Shown here: positions 45,375-54,739 of the stretch, piece after piece | How the letters are laid out: each line of letters opens with the position of its first letter | Position numbering within the stretch: position 1 is the stretch's first letter | Origin: Verrucomicrobiaceae bacterium | GTDB taxonomy: Bacteria > Verrucomicrobiota > Verrucomicrobiia > Verrucomicrobiales > Verrucomicrobiaceae | Reading direction: 5' to 3' | DNA: 64,000 bases | Assembly: GCA_019694165.1 (NCBI GenBank) | Contig: JAIBCL010000005.1 | Span: 310,001 to 374,000 of the forward strand | Notes under the pieces: generated by a model | Told to the model about the DNA's origin: nothing | The model's input: the letters and a program-made list of their open reading frames with translations, nothing else | The model's database searches: none | Translations under genes and position numbers: made by a program

Positions 45375-46073
45375 TCACTGCGGCTGCGGCACGGCGCGGC
45401 TGCCAAAGATCGCGCTGCCCACGCGCACGATGGTCGCACCCTCCTCTACGGCGATCTCGAAGTCGTGGCTCATGCCCATGGAGAGCTTCGGCAGCGGCGC
45501 GCCGCCGAGCTTTTCCAGCTTGTCGCGCAGTTCGCGCAAACCGGCGAAGTAGGGCCGGCTCTTTTCGACCTCCGGCGCGAAAGGCGGGATGCACATCAGA
45601 CCCTGGATGAAGAGACGATCGAGCTTGTAGAGTTCCTCAAGTTGTCCGCACACTGACTTCGCATCAAAGCCGAACTTGCTGGCCTCGGCGCCGACATTGA
45701 TCTCGAGATACACCTTCGGAAACAAGCCCAGCTCGCCCGCGATGCGATTGATGTCCTTCGCCAAATCCAGCGAGGTCACGCTGTGGATCGCCTCCACGAA
45801 TGGCAGCACCTTGCGCACTTTGTTCGATTGCAGATGCCCGATCAAATGCCACCGCAGGGATGAAGGCAGCAGCGGGATCTTCGCCAGAAGCTCCTGCACC
45901 TTGTTCTCGCCGAACAACGTTTGTCCGGCGTCCGCCGCCTCACGCACCACTTCGGCCGGAAAGGTCTTCGAGACGACGAGCAGTTCCACATCGCCCGGCT
46001 TTCTGCCCGAGCGCCCGGCGGCGGCGGCAACGCGCTGGCGGACGGTTTCGAGGTTTTCAGCGATGGTGGACAT
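45375..46073 (-). CDS. yggS: PLP homeostasis protein YggS/PipY
   Basis: A 232-residue single-domain PLP-binding protein with the alanine racemase-like TIM barrel. Lys36 (LLVVSKTFPAE) is the PLP-binding lysine, and the family blocks FGENKVQE, WHLIGHLQSNKVR and LSMGMSHDFEIAVEEGATIVRVGSAIFG are all present. YggS keeps the PLP pool in balance and is cytosolic. It follows the DUF1080 gene by six bases on the same strand, so it is probably co-transcribed, although the two products act in different compartments. Confidence 0.95.
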   Translation of the reverse strand: MSTIAENLETVRQRVAAAAGRSGRKPGDVELLVVSKTFPAEVVREAADAGQTLFGENKVQELLAKIPLLPSSLRWHLIGHLQSNKVRKVLPFVEAIHSVTSLDLAKDINRIAGELGLFPKVYLEINVGAEASKFGFDAKSVCGQLEELYKLDRLFIQGLMCIPPFAPEVEKSRPYFAGLRELRDKLEKLGGAPLPKLSMGMSHDFEIAVEEGATIVRVGSAIFGSRAVPQPQ

Positions 46074-46079
46074 CGATGA

Positions 46080-46721
46080 CTACTTCTTCGCCTCAATCGG
46101 CGTCAGCACCACGTTCCTGATCTCCGCCGTGGTCGCGTAAGTCGTGAACGAGAGCGGCAGATAGCTCTCGATGGGGCCGGGCCGGACGCTGATTTTTTTG
46201 CCCTCGATGTCGGCGTCGATCACCTGCTTCTCGTTCAGCCACGCGCTGAGGTTCTTCGGCGTCACGCGCAGCTTGATCTTGTACCACTCGTTGTCCTTGT
46301 AGCGCTGGTAGGTGCCGGTGGAATTCTCGGCGGCATCCAAGCCGTCGATGCTCGAGATGCCCGTGACGCTGCCACCCCAGCCGCCAACGACGAGCGTGGC
46401 GCACGTCTTCAGGCTGCCGACGGGAAAGGTGAGGCCGCAGAAGAAATCCACGCCCTGCGTGCGGCGCGCTTCGAGCGTGATCTCGTAGTTGGTGACGGGA
46501 AGCTTGTCGGCCTTCTTGTAGATCGCACCGCTCACACTGTCGCCCTGCTTGATGACGAGCGCGCCGTTTTCCAGCTCCACTTCGCCGCTGCCGCCAATGT
46601 CCACGCTTTGCCAGTCTTCCATCGACTTCCCGTCAAAAAGCGTGATGGCCTTCGGTGCATCGGCAGCGAGCGCGAGACCTGAAAGCAAGGGGATGAGCGA
46701 GACAAGGAAACGGCGTTTCAT
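46080..46721 (-). CDS. DUF1080 (3-keto-disaccharide hydrolase-type) exported protein
   Basis: A 213-residue protein with a signal peptide (MKRRFLVSLIPLLSGLALAAD) and one DUF1080/LamG-like jelly-roll domain. Family blocks are AITLFDGKSMEDWQS, GALVIKQG, NYEITLEARRTQGVDFFCGL and NEWYKIKLRVTPKNLSAWLN. Some members hydrolyse 3-keto-glycosides; many are carbohydrate-binding proteins in PVC bacteria. Substrate unknown. Gene directly upstream of yggS. Confidence 0.85.
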   Translation of the reverse strand: MKRRFLVSLIPLLSGLALAADAPKAITLFDGKSMEDWQSVDIGGSGEVELENGALVIKQGDSVSGAIYKKADKLPVTNYEITLEARRTQGVDFFCGLTFPVGSLKTCATLVVGGWGGSVTGISSIDGLDAAENSTGTYQRYKDNEWYKIKLRVTPKNLSAWLNEKQVIDADIEGKKISVRPGPIESYLPLSFTTYATTAEIRNVVLTPIEAKK

Positions 46722-46782
46722 GGCGCGGATCGTAGGCGGTTCGCGCGAGACTGTCCAGACGGGAGAGCAGCATTGTTCAGCG

Positions 46783-46897
46783 GGTCACCGGGTCAGTATA
46801 CAGCGTTCAGTCGTCAGTATTTTGCGGAACACGGGCATCGCGGGATTCGATCCTTCTGAGAACCAAACACTGAATACTGGCTTCTGGCTTCCGAACA
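46783..46897. repeat. TTCAGT-type dispersed repeat, copy 2
   Basis: The gap 46722-46954 contains GTTCAGCGGGTCACCGGGTC and GTATACAGCGTTCAGTCGTC on the left (46784-46818) and the inverted unit ACACTGAATACTGG (46867-46880) on the right. GTTCAGCGGGTCA also occurs exactly in copy 3 (59.69 kb). The rest of the gap holds nothing I recognise. Confidence 0.55.
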
Positions 46898-46954
46898 CTT
46901 CCCCACATCGCGGCCTCCCTGCAAAACCTGCCCCCGCTCACCCGTTCACGTCGC

Positions 46955-47926
46955 ATGAGCGGACTGGTCGGACACACGATGTATGCCGTGCTCGCGGCCG
47001 AGGCGGCGGAGCAGCGTGGAATCTCGATCGTGCCCACGCTGCGCGAACATTTCGCCAGCTATCTCACCGGCGCCTACCTCGGTTGCGACATTCAGGTCAT
47101 GCCGGAGGCTGTGTGCGTCGATACAGGCAAAGAAGTTGGCTTCGGTACGGTGCCTATCGACAAAAGTCCGATCACTGGCGGCGCGGTGAAGCCTTGGTCC
47201 CTCGAACACGATGGCCGCCACTACACGCCAAGGGAAATCCATCAGCTCTTCTACGGCCGCGCGCATCTGGTGTTCGGCTGGTTCGGCGATGACGCCAAGC
47301 TCGCCGTGCCGTGGGACCATCTGGCTGACTATTGCGCGCTCGTCGTGCGCGATCTGCGCCAGCGCGCGGACTTCACCGGGCGTTCACTCGCCTACGTGTT
47401 CGGGTGGATGGTTCACATCGTCGGCGACTCGCTCATCAAGTCGATCCGCTCCGGCATCAAGATGCAGCTTCTCGACGGCACCTACACGCCGCGCAATCGG
47501 CCCATCCAGGATCTCTTCACTTTTCACAAGATCGGCATCGAGGAGCGCGGCGCACCGTGGGCGAAGTGGTTCGAGGAAATGGCCGCCACGCCTGTGGAGC
47601 CGGTGCAGCCACACTACATGCGCATCGCGGACAAGAACGGTGCTCTCGGCGGCATGTATGCCGCCGGCTGGCGGCCGGAGCGCGCGGGCTTGCTCGATGC
47701 CGTGCTCAAAGAAAACCGCCGCTGGCTCAAACACCACGCCGCCGATGTTCTCCGTGACATGACGCTCACCAACGGTACGGAGGTCAGCGGAAACGTGAGC
47801 AAGGCCACCGGCGGCCTCACCTATCCCCGCATGATGGAGATGGCGGAAGGGTCCGGGATGCGGCAGACGCTTGCCACGATCGCCGAAGAAGCAGCGAGCT
47901 TGTTCGAGAAAGTCCAGGCGCACTGA
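46955..47926 (+). CDS. Zinc-dependent phospholipase C-like protein
   Basis: A 323-residue protein without signal peptide. It shows the arrangement of the zinc-dependent phospholipase C/S1-P1 nuclease-like all-alpha fold: an N-terminal GHTMYAVLAAEA helix with His, then FYGRAHLVFGWFGDD, and LAYVFGWMVHIVGDSLIK with His-x3-Asp, a known zinc-ligand spacing. The substrate may be a phospholipid or phosphoester. The match is to the fold's motif pattern only. It lies alone, after the dispersed repeat, and converges on the pyruvate kinase gene. Confidence 0.5.
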   Translation: MSGLVGHTMYAVLAAEAAEQRGISIVPTLREHFASYLTGAYLGCDIQVMPEAVCVDTGKEVGFGTVPIDKSPITGGAVKPWSLEHDGRHYTPREIHQLFYGRAHLVFGWFGDDAKLAVPWDHLADYCALVVRDLRQRADFTGRSLAYVFGWMVHIVGDSLIKSIRSGIKMQLLDGTYTPRNRPIQDLFTFHKIGIEERGAPWAKWFEEMAATPVEPVQPHYMRIADKNGALGGMYAAGWRPERAGLLDAVLKENRRWLKHHAADVLRDMTLTNGTEVSGNVSKATGGLTYPRMMEMAEGSGMRQTLATIAEEAASLFEKVQAH

Positions 47927-47954
47927 TTGACCGGAGCGCCGGCCAGGCTCCTCG

Positions 47955-49367
47955 TCACGCCTCCCGCAGCAGGATGGCCTCGACGGTCATCTCGTCGTGG
48001 AGCGCATCACTGAGGATGACGATGGGATCGCCTTTTTGCACGAGGCCGCGTTCGCGGAGGAGGTCCAGGGCGGCGCGGATGTTCGTGTCGGGGCTTCCCT
48101 TGATGAACTCCATCACGAAGGGGTGCACGCCGCGCGCCATGCACAGCGTGCGGCTCACATGGAGCTTCGGCGTGAAGGCAAAAATGGGCGCGGATTCGGG
48201 ACGCTGATGTGCGAGCAGGTGTGCCATGACGCCGCGCAGCGTGAAGACCATGAGCTTCGAGCCGGGTATGGAGTTTGCGAGGACGATGGCGGCCTTCACG
48301 GTCTTGTGCTTGTTCGTCTTCAGCGGTGCATCCGAGGCGAAGCGGCCGGACGGATAGCTCTCCTCGATGCGGCGGATGACGCGGTCGAGCACTTCGACGC
48401 ATTTGTCCGGATACTTGCCCACGCTGGTCTCGCCGCTGAGCATGACGCAATCCACCTGCTCGATCACGGCGTTGAAAATGTCGGTGACCTCCGCGCGGGT
48501 GGGCACGGGATTCTCGATCATGCTCTCGAGCATCTGCGTGGCGACGATGACCTTCCGCCCGTGCCACGAGCAGCGCTCGACGATGCGGCGCTGGATGATG
48601 GGCAGATCCTCGATGGGGCACTCGCTGCCCAGATCACCGCGCGCCACCATGATGCCCCCGCTGGCCTCGACGAGAGCGTCGAGATTGTTGAGCGCCTGCT
48701 GGTTCTCAATCTTCGCGATGACGCGCGCCTTGCTGTTCCGCTGCTCGAGCAGGAGTTGTACGTGCTGAATGTGCGCCGGCTCGCGCGCGAAGCTGAGCGC
48801 GAAGAAATCGACGCCCAGCTCCACGCCGAGATCGAGATCGAGGTAGTCTTTGCGCGTCAGCGGCGGCAGATTCACGGCGACTCCGGGGAGGTTGATGTGG
48901 CGGCGCGACTTCATCTCGCCGCCATTGACGACGGTGGCGAGAATGCGCTTGTCCGAGACCTCGGTGGTACGCAGCAGAATCATGCCGCCGTCGATGGCAA
49001 TGGAGTCGCCAGCCTTGATATCCTTGGTGATGCCCGCGTAGTTCACCGTCGTGGAGAGCGGCGTGATGGCGGGCACGGTTTCGTCCGTGCGCAGCTCGAC
49101 TGTGTCACCTGGCGTGAGCTGCCACGCTTCTGCGAGATCACCCGTCCGGATGGAAGGTCCGGTGAGGTCCATGAGCACGGCCACGTCACGCCTCAGGCTC
49201 TCCGCGGCCTCGCGGATGCGCTGGCACACGGTGCGCACCCATTGGTGGGAGCCGTGGCTCATGTTCAGACGGAACATGTCAGCCCCGGCGGTGATGAGGC
49301 GTGCGAGCGCCTCCGGTGATTCCGTGGCCGGGCCGAGGGTGCAGAGGATTTTGGTTTTGCGCATCAT
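47955..49367 (-). CDS. pyk: Pyruvate kinase
   Basis: A 470-residue pyruvate kinase, converting phosphoenolpyruvate and ADP to pyruvate and ATP. Signature blocks are TKILCTLGPATESPEAL, ADMFRLNMSHGSHQ, AKIENQQALNNLDALVEASG with the catalytic Lys, MVARGDLGSE, ATQMLESMIENPVPTRAEVTD and SGETSVGKYPD. The C-terminal domain is of usual length without an added PEP-utiliser domain. It starts nine bases after the stop of glgX on the same strand, so glycogen debranching and the last step of glycolysis are transcribed together. Confidence 0.96.
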   Translation of the reverse strand: MMRKTKILCTLGPATESPEALARLITAGADMFRLNMSHGSHQWVRTVCQRIREAAESLRRDVAVLMDLTGPSIRTGDLAEAWQLTPGDTVELRTDETVPAITPLSTTVNYAGITKDIKAGDSIAIDGGMILLRTTEVSDKRILATVVNGGEMKSRRHINLPGVAVNLPPLTRKDYLDLDLGVELGVDFFALSFAREPAHIQHVQLLLEQRNSKARVIAKIENQQALNNLDALVEASGGIMVARGDLGSECPIEDLPIIQRRIVERCSWHGRKVIVATQMLESMIENPVPTRAEVTDIFNAVIEQVDCVMLSGETSVGKYPDKCVEVLDRVIRRIEESYPSGRFASDAPLKTNKHKTVKAAIVLANSIPGSKLMVFTLRGVMAHLLAHQRPESAPIFAFTPKLHVSRTLCMARGVHPFVMEFIKGSPDTNIRAALDLLRERGLVQKGDPIVILSDALHDEMTVEAILLREA

Positions 49368-49376
49368 GGGTTCCGT

Positions 49377-51506
49377 TCACATCACCAGCACCAGACATGC
49401 CATGCTGCCGCCCTGCAGCGCGAAGATGCCGCCGTAGTCATCACCGCCAGATGGAGCCTCGGCGAAACACGGCTCGACGGCGGTGTCGAAGACGAGCGAC
49501 CAGCGGCCGGCGTCCTCCGCCGGGAGGACGAATTCATGCGTGGCATCGCCGCGATTGAAGAGCAGGAGCAGCGGGCTGTGGTGCTCGCCGCGGCCGTTGA
49601 GCGGGGCGAGCGCATGAGCGGGCGCGTCGATGAGCGCCCCGAAGACGCAGCGCGCGGGATCGTGCCATTCCTCGCGCGAGAGCTGGCCTCCGGTGCCGTC
49701 GAGCCACGTCACATCGCGGCGGCCGGTTTGCGGATTGGTCTTGCCGTCGAAGAAGCTCTCGCGTCGCAAGGCGGGGTGGGACCTGCGGAAGGCGGTCAAC
49801 CTGCGCACGAAATCGAGCTGCGCCTCGTCGCCCTCGGTCCAGGCGAGCCAGTTGATTTCGTTGTCCTGGCAATAGGCGTTGTTGTTGCCGCGCTGCGTTC
49901 GTCCGCGCTCGTCGCCGGAGGTGAGGAAGGGCACGCCGAGGGAGCACAACACGGTGGCGAGCACCGCTCGCTGGAGCTGGCGTCGGCGTTGGAGTATCTG
50001 CTGATCGGCCGTCTCGCCCTCCGTGCCGCAGTTGGTGGAGTGGTTGTCGTTGTCTCCGTCGCGGTTGTCCTCGCCGTTCGCCTCGTTGTGCTTGTCCGCG
50101 TATGAGAAGAGATCGCGCAGCGTGAAGCCGTCGTGCGAGGTGACCATGTTCACGCTGGCGAGCGGCGGGCGGCCTGCGGCGCCGAAAATGTCATCGCTGC
50201 CGCAGAACCGCTTTGCAAATTCCGCGGTGGTTCCCTCGTCGCCGCGCCAGAAGCGGCGCACGGCATCGCGGTACCTGCCGTTGAGTTCCCGCCACGGCTC
50301 GGGGAACCCGCCGACTTGGTAGCTGTCCTCCCGGCCCACGTCCCAGGGCTCTGCGATCATTTTGACCCGCGAGAGCACGGGGTCCTGCTGCAGTGCGGTG
50401 AAGAAGGGGCTGAGCACATGGAAGCGCTCCTGGTCGCGCCCGACGGTGACTGCGAGATCGAAGCGGAAGCCGTCGATGTGCATCTCGCTCACCCAGTAGC
50501 GCAGGCTGTCCATGATGAGACGCAGTGCGGGGCCGTTGTGCGAGGCCACCGAGTTCCCGCAGCCGGTGACGTTTGTGTAAAACATCTGCGCGCCGTCGAA
50601 GCCGTGGCGGTAATAGCTGACATTGTCCAGCCCGCGGAACATGACGCTCGGCCCGCGTTCATCGCCCTCGCCGGTGTGATTGAAGACCACGTCGAGGATG
50701 ACCTCGACGCCGGCGCGGTGGAAGGTGCGTACCATTTCCTTGAACTCGCGCACCTGCGCCAGCGGATCGCGCTCCGACGCATACTCGCCGTGCGGAGCGA
50801 AGTAGCCGATGGTGTTGTAGCCCCAGTAGTTGGTCAGGCCCTTGTCGATGAGAAAGCGGTCGTCGAGGTGCTGGTGCACCGGCAGCAACTGCACGGAGGT
50901 GACGCCGAGCTGTCTCAAGTACCGGATCACGGCGTCGTGACACAACCCTGCGTAAGTGCCGCGCAGAGGTTCCGGCACCTCAGGATGCAGCCGCGTGAAG
51001 CCCTTGACGTGCAGCTCGTAGATGACCGTGTCACGCCACGCGACGCCGGGCCGCTCGTCGCCCGCCCAGTCGAACGCATCGTCGATCACCACTGACTTCA
51101 GCGCGGTGGGTCCGTTGTCGATGAGGCCGGGGAAGCGTCCCGGCCCCGGCTCCGCATGCATATCCTCGTTTCCCTGCGGCGTACCGGCGACGGCCTTCGC
51201 GTACGGATCGAGCATGAGCTTCGCCGCATTGAAGCGCATCCCGTTGGCCGGCAGCCACGGACCGTGGGCACGGAAGCCGTAGTGCGCTCCCGGCTGGAGG
51301 CCGCGTACGAAGACATGCCACAAGTCGGCCTCCCCGCGATTCATCCTCACCCGGTGCGTCTCACGCGCGGAGTCGCCGGGGTCATGCAGGCAAAGGTCCA
51401 GCGCCTGCGCATGGCGTGAGAACACGGAGAAGTTCACCCCGCCGTCGCAAACCGTCGCCCCGAGGGGGAACGGCTGGCCGGGGGCAACTGAGAGGGCATC
51501 GTACAC
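49377..51506 (-). CDS. glgX: Glycogen debranching enzyme GlgX
   Basis: A 709-residue GH13 enzyme that hydrolyses alpha-1,6 branches in phosphorylase limit dextrins. The N-terminal CBM48 part has PFPLGATVCDGGVNFSVFS; the barrel has VTSVQLLPVHQ, VVFNHTGEGD, the nucleophile in IDGFRFDLAV, the acid/base Glu in IAEPWDVG and the third Asp in MVTSHDGFTL. EINWLAW is the typical GlgX block. Full length for the family. Upstream partner of pyk in the same operon; no glgP or glgA lies nearby. Confidence 0.95.
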   Translation of the reverse strand: MYDALSVAPGQPFPLGATVCDGGVNFSVFSRHAQALDLCLHDPGDSARETHRVRMNRGEADLWHVFVRGLQPGAHYGFRAHGPWLPANGMRFNAAKLMLDPYAKAVAGTPQGNEDMHAEPGPGRFPGLIDNGPTALKSVVIDDAFDWAGDERPGVAWRDTVIYELHVKGFTRLHPEVPEPLRGTYAGLCHDAVIRYLRQLGVTSVQLLPVHQHLDDRFLIDKGLTNYWGYNTIGYFAPHGEYASERDPLAQVREFKEMVRTFHRAGVEVILDVVFNHTGEGDERGPSVMFRGLDNVSYYRHGFDGAQMFYTNVTGCGNSVASHNGPALRLIMDSLRYWVSEMHIDGFRFDLAVTVGRDQERFHVLSPFFTALQQDPVLSRVKMIAEPWDVGREDSYQVGGFPEPWRELNGRYRDAVRRFWRGDEGTTAEFAKRFCGSDDIFGAAGRPPLASVNMVTSHDGFTLRDLFSYADKHNEANGEDNRDGDNDNHSTNCGTEGETADQQILQRRRQLQRAVLATVLCSLGVPFLTSGDERGRTQRGNNNAYCQDNEINWLAWTEGDEAQLDFVRRLTAFRRSHPALRRESFFDGKTNPQTGRRDVTWLDGTGGQLSREEWHDPARCVFGALIDAPAHALAPLNGRGEHHSPLLLLFNRGDATHEFVLPAEDAGRWSLVFDTAVEPCFAEAPSGGDDYGGIFALQGGSMACLVLVM

Positions 51507-51619
51507 GCGTTTGGATTTAGCGCGGTGCGCGCGTGGATCAAGACGTGAATCGGCCGGCCGGTCCGCCTCGACCAGCGCCAGCGTTTGCTCCCGTGCGCGC
51601 TGCTGCTACGGGTGCGCGC

Positions 51620-52993
51620 ATGAAGCGCCGTCACTTTCTTCAGAGCACCGCCGCGGGATCGGCGGGCATTGCTGTCGCTACAAACTCTCAAGCTGCGCCG
51701 TCGGACTCCGGAAAAAACGCGCCGGTCATCGAAGCCGACGTGCTCGTCTGCGGCGGCGGATGCGCGGGAACGGCGGCGGCTTTGTCGGCGGCGCGCAAAG
51801 GCGTGAAGACGCTGCTCATCGAAAAGGCGCCATTCGCCGGCGGCATCATCACGAGCGTGGGCCTTCCTTTCTTCGACGGCATCGCTGACATCCGTGACAA
51901 TCGCATCATCGTCCGCGGCATCGCTCTCGAGCTTCTGGCGAAGACCGGCGTGTGCAAGCCGGACGCGACGCACACCGAGAAGCACAACCCGACGATTCCG
52001 AGCACATTTGAATTCAAAGTGCTGCTCGATCGCGAGCTGACCAAGCTCAAAGACAACCTCACCACGCTCTTCAATTCGTTCGCCTGTGATGTGATCAGCA
52101 GGGACGGCCGCATCAACGAAGTGCTCGTGGCGAACAAGGATGGCCTCGTGCGCGTGCGGCCCAAGGTCGTGGTCGATTGCACCGGCGATGCCGACATCGC
52201 GACATGGTCGGGCGCGCCGACCGAGCAGAGCGCCGAGGTGCAACCGCTCACGCTGCATTTCCGCATCGGTCATGTGCAGAAGAACCAGGACCTCACCAAG
52301 AACTGCCGCGCCGCGCTCGCGAAGGCGCAGGAGGCCGGCGAGCTGCCGATGTATTACGGGCCGGGCATCATGTTCAAGTATGCGAACGACGAGATCTACA
52401 TCCACAGCATCCGCGTGCCCGCGAATCCGACGAGCGCCGCCGATCTCACCCGCGCGGAAATGCAGGGACGCTCCGACGTGCTGGCGATGTTCACAGCATG
52501 GAAGCGTGACGTGCCGGGCTTTGAGGACGCTTATTTGATCGAGGCGTATCCGTGGATCGGCGTGCGCGAGTCGCGCCGGCTCGTGGGGCAGCATGTGCTC
52601 AATGAAAAGGACATCATGGACTGCCGCCGCTTCGACGATGCCATCACCACCGGTTGCTGGTATCTCGATCTGCACCCGAACAAGGTCACCGTCGGCAGTG
52701 CGAACGATTTCCAGCCCGAAAAGGTGCAGCCGAAGCCATACGACATTCCGTTTCGCTCGCTGCTGCCGCAGAAGATCGAGAACCTCCTCGTCGCCGGCCG
52801 CTGCCACTCCGCCACACGCGGCGCGCACGCATCGACTCGCGTGACCGTCACCGCGATGGCGATGGGTGAAGCCGCCGGACTCGCCGCCGCGATGTCCGTC
52901 GAAGCAAAGAAAAGCGCCCAGGAGGTCGAAGGCCCCGCCGTGCGCGCGACGCTGCGCAAACAGAACGCCGGACCGCAGCAGGACTGGTCGTAG
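51620..52993 (+). CDS. FAD-dependent oxidoreductase with Tat signal
   Basis: A 457-residue protein of the FAD_oxidored family (PF12831). It starts with a Tat-type signal (MKRRHFLQSTAAGSAGIAVA), then the dinucleotide-binding motif VLVCGGGCAGTAAALSAARKG and the Glu that binds the ribose (LLIEKA). The rest shows VVDCTGDADIATWSG and the C-terminal LLVAGRCHSATRGAHAS and VTAMAMGEAAGLAAA, typical of this group. Members in PVC bacteria are secreted and of unknown substrate. The ATG at 51620 starts the Tat signal; the longer open frame upstream is Pro/Ala-rich. Confidence 0.85.
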   Translation: MKRRHFLQSTAAGSAGIAVATNSQAAPSDSGKNAPVIEADVLVCGGGCAGTAAALSAARKGVKTLLIEKAPFAGGIITSVGLPFFDGIADIRDNRIIVRGIALELLAKTGVCKPDATHTEKHNPTIPSTFEFKVLLDRELTKLKDNLTTLFNSFACDVISRDGRINEVLVANKDGLVRVRPKVVVDCTGDADIATWSGAPTEQSAEVQPLTLHFRIGHVQKNQDLTKNCRAALAKAQEAGELPMYYGPGIMFKYANDEIYIHSIRVPANPTSAADLTRAEMQGRSDVLAMFTAWKRDVPGFEDAYLIEAYPWIGVRESRRLVGQHVLNEKDIMDCRRFDDAITTGCWYLDLHPNKVTVGSANDFQPEKVQPKPYDIPFRSLLPQKIENLLVAGRCHSATRGAHASTRVTVTAMAMGEAAGLAAAMSVEAKKSAQEVEGPAVRATLRKQNAGPQQDWS

Positions 52994-53203
52994 AGTCGTA
53001 GGGTGGACAGTTTCGCGCGCTACAAACTCGACCTCATCCGAGGCGTTTTCGCGAAATTGTCCGCCTTTCTGTGCGGAAGAACGTCTGTATCCCACGACGG
53101 AAAGACGAGTTGAGTCCGGACACAGACGGGCAATCCGGCGACAAGAGCCGGGATGAGAACGACGCTCCTTGCGCCGGACATGCCCTCCTGCTTTTGTCCC
53201 GCG

Positions 53204-54583
53204 CTAGTCCACTTCCTTCCGCAGCGCAAACACGGTGCTCAAGATGTGCGCCTCCGTCTTCTCGCTCCAGCGTGTGGGATGTGTGCCGTATCTCATCGCG
53301 CCGCCGCCTTCGTAGCCGCCTTCGGTCCACACGCGCAGGCTGGGGATGTAGGCCATCACGTCGTTCGAGTAACCGGACACCCACACGATCGGATCCTTGA
53401 TCTCCTTTTTCAGCCGCAGCGAGTAATCGACCACCACCTCGCCGCCGAGCGTGATCCAGGTGAGATCGTTGCCAAGGCGCACGACTTGAACGGGATAGGG
53501 ATAGTCGGGCGCGAGCTTGCCGTCGGCGTCGAGCTTCGCGAGCACGCGTGCGCCGTGAGCGGCGGCATACTTGTCCTTCGACTCCTTCTCGGCCAGCAGC
53601 TCCTCTCGCGTCGGCAGTTTGTCGTAGGCGAGCGGAATCTCGCGAAACGCCGCACGGATGCTGCCGGTCAGCGGCTTCATGTTCGTCGTAAGCGCCGCTT
53701 CGACGGCGGTGGCCAGCGAGCGGCCATGCGTCTGGGCCAGCTCCATCGTGCGGCGCGGGTAAGGATTCTGATCGCCGCTGCAGCCGTTCATGAACATGGC
53801 GACCGCCGACGGATGAGCCTCCTGCAAATACTGCTGCGCATAGCCCGCGTAGTCGCCGCTGAACTTCTGATGGCCGAGCGTGGTGCAGTGGCAACTGTAG
53901 CCGAACACGAGCGCGATCTCCTTTCCGTCCGCGCCACTCAGTTTGAGGACCGGCACGGTGTGATCGACGGGGCCGGCGGGGTTCGGAAAATTGTTCCATC
54001 CGCCCTTGCCGTCGGGCGTGCGGCGGTTCATCGCGAAGCCGCACCGCGCGCTGCAATAGTCCAGCGCGGCGGGCCGGGCCTTCGCGGCAGCCTCGGTGAT
54101 CAGGCGCACGATGGTGTCCTGCAATTTGTTTGTGTAGCCCGCGGCTTCTTCTTCGCGCCGCGCGGGATCATCGGCGCCATGGACGCTCGTGGTGCGCAGT
54201 TCCGGCCCGCTGTGCGTGTGTGAGGCATTGAGCGTGAGATGCGCGGCATCGATGCCGAGTTCCTTCCGCACCCGCTCGGCCACGGCAAGCCGCACATTTC
54301 TCGGCACGCCGATGAGATCGAGCGTGACCAGAGCGAACTTCGCGCCCATGGCGTCCTGAACGACCAGCGCTTTGGCAAAGAGATCGAGTTCCACGCCCTC
54401 CGAGGGTTTCGTGCGTGCGGCGTAGCCTGCCATCCACATCGGCCCGTCCGGCGTGATCTTCGCGGACGCTGCGCCGGCTTTCCACACAAGCGCCGCTGCG
54501 GCCGGCCCGCTGGTTTGCGATACGCTGGTGACGACGGCGGCGAGGAGCAAAGCGGCGGGCAGAAGGAGTGTGGTGGCTTTCAT
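53204..54583 (-). CDS. Neutral ceramidase-like / alkaline ceramidase domain protein
   Basis: A 459-residue protein with a signal peptide (MKATTLLLPAALLLAAVVTS). It matches the neutral/alkaline ceramidase N-terminal domain (PF04734): GAASAKITPDGPMWMAGYAAR, LVTLDLIGVP, LTLNASHTHSGPEL with the zinc-type HTHSGP motif, and FGYSCHCTTLGHQKFSGDYAG. The true ceramidase has a C-terminal immunoglobulin-like domain that is absent here. Such short relatives are frequent in PVC bacteria and may cut other amides. The ATG at 54583 is chosen; a TTG lies four codons earlier. The gap 52994-53203 before it holds nothing recognisable. Confidence 0.8.
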   Translation of the reverse strand: MKATTLLLPAALLLAAVVTSVSQTSGPAAAALVWKAGAASAKITPDGPMWMAGYAARTKPSEGVELDLFAKALVVQDAMGAKFALVTLDLIGVPRNVRLAVAERVRKELGIDAAHLTLNASHTHSGPELRTTSVHGADDPARREEEAAGYTNKLQDTIVRLITEAAAKARPAALDYCSARCGFAMNRRTPDGKGGWNNFPNPAGPVDHTVPVLKLSGADGKEIALVFGYSCHCTTLGHQKFSGDYAGYAQQYLQEAHPSAVAMFMNGCSGDQNPYPRRTMELAQTHGRSLATAVEAALTTNMKPLTGSIRAAFREIPLAYDKLPTREELLAEKESKDKYAAAHGARVLAKLDADGKLAPDYPYPVQVVRLGNDLTWITLGGEVVVDYSLRLKKEIKDPIVWVSGYSNDVMAYIPSLRVWTEGGYEGGGAMRYGTHPTRWSEKTEAHILSTVFALRKEVD

Positions 54584-54668
54584 GGCGGAAACCAACGCAC
54601 AACAGCGTGGCGTGTTTGCGGGTTCGGCGTGCGCGTGACGATGCCGGCGCGGCAGTCACAAAAACTCA

Positions 54669-54697
54669 GGGCGGCTCCCTGTCGGAGAGAGCCGCCC
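54669..54697 (-). terminator. Rho-independent terminator of the small Cys/His-rich gene
   Basis: A perfect nine-base stem, GGGCGGCTC (54669-54677) with GAGCCGCCC (54689-54697), and an 11-base loop. On the minus strand it is followed by TGAGTTTTTG, so it should end transcripts of the gene at 54740-55081. On the plus strand ATTTT follows, which gives weak activity in the other direction. Confidence 0.75.
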
Positions 54698-54739
54698 ATT
54701 TTCGTGTGTGGAGTTTTGTTTTGTCAGCGGGGCTTCAAC

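Noticed and set aside
46840-46870. Sequence like a tRNA T-arm (GGGATTCGATCC)
   Set aside because: The T-stem does not pair properly and no acceptor, D-arm or anticodon arm can be built around it; it is inside the dispersed repeat region.
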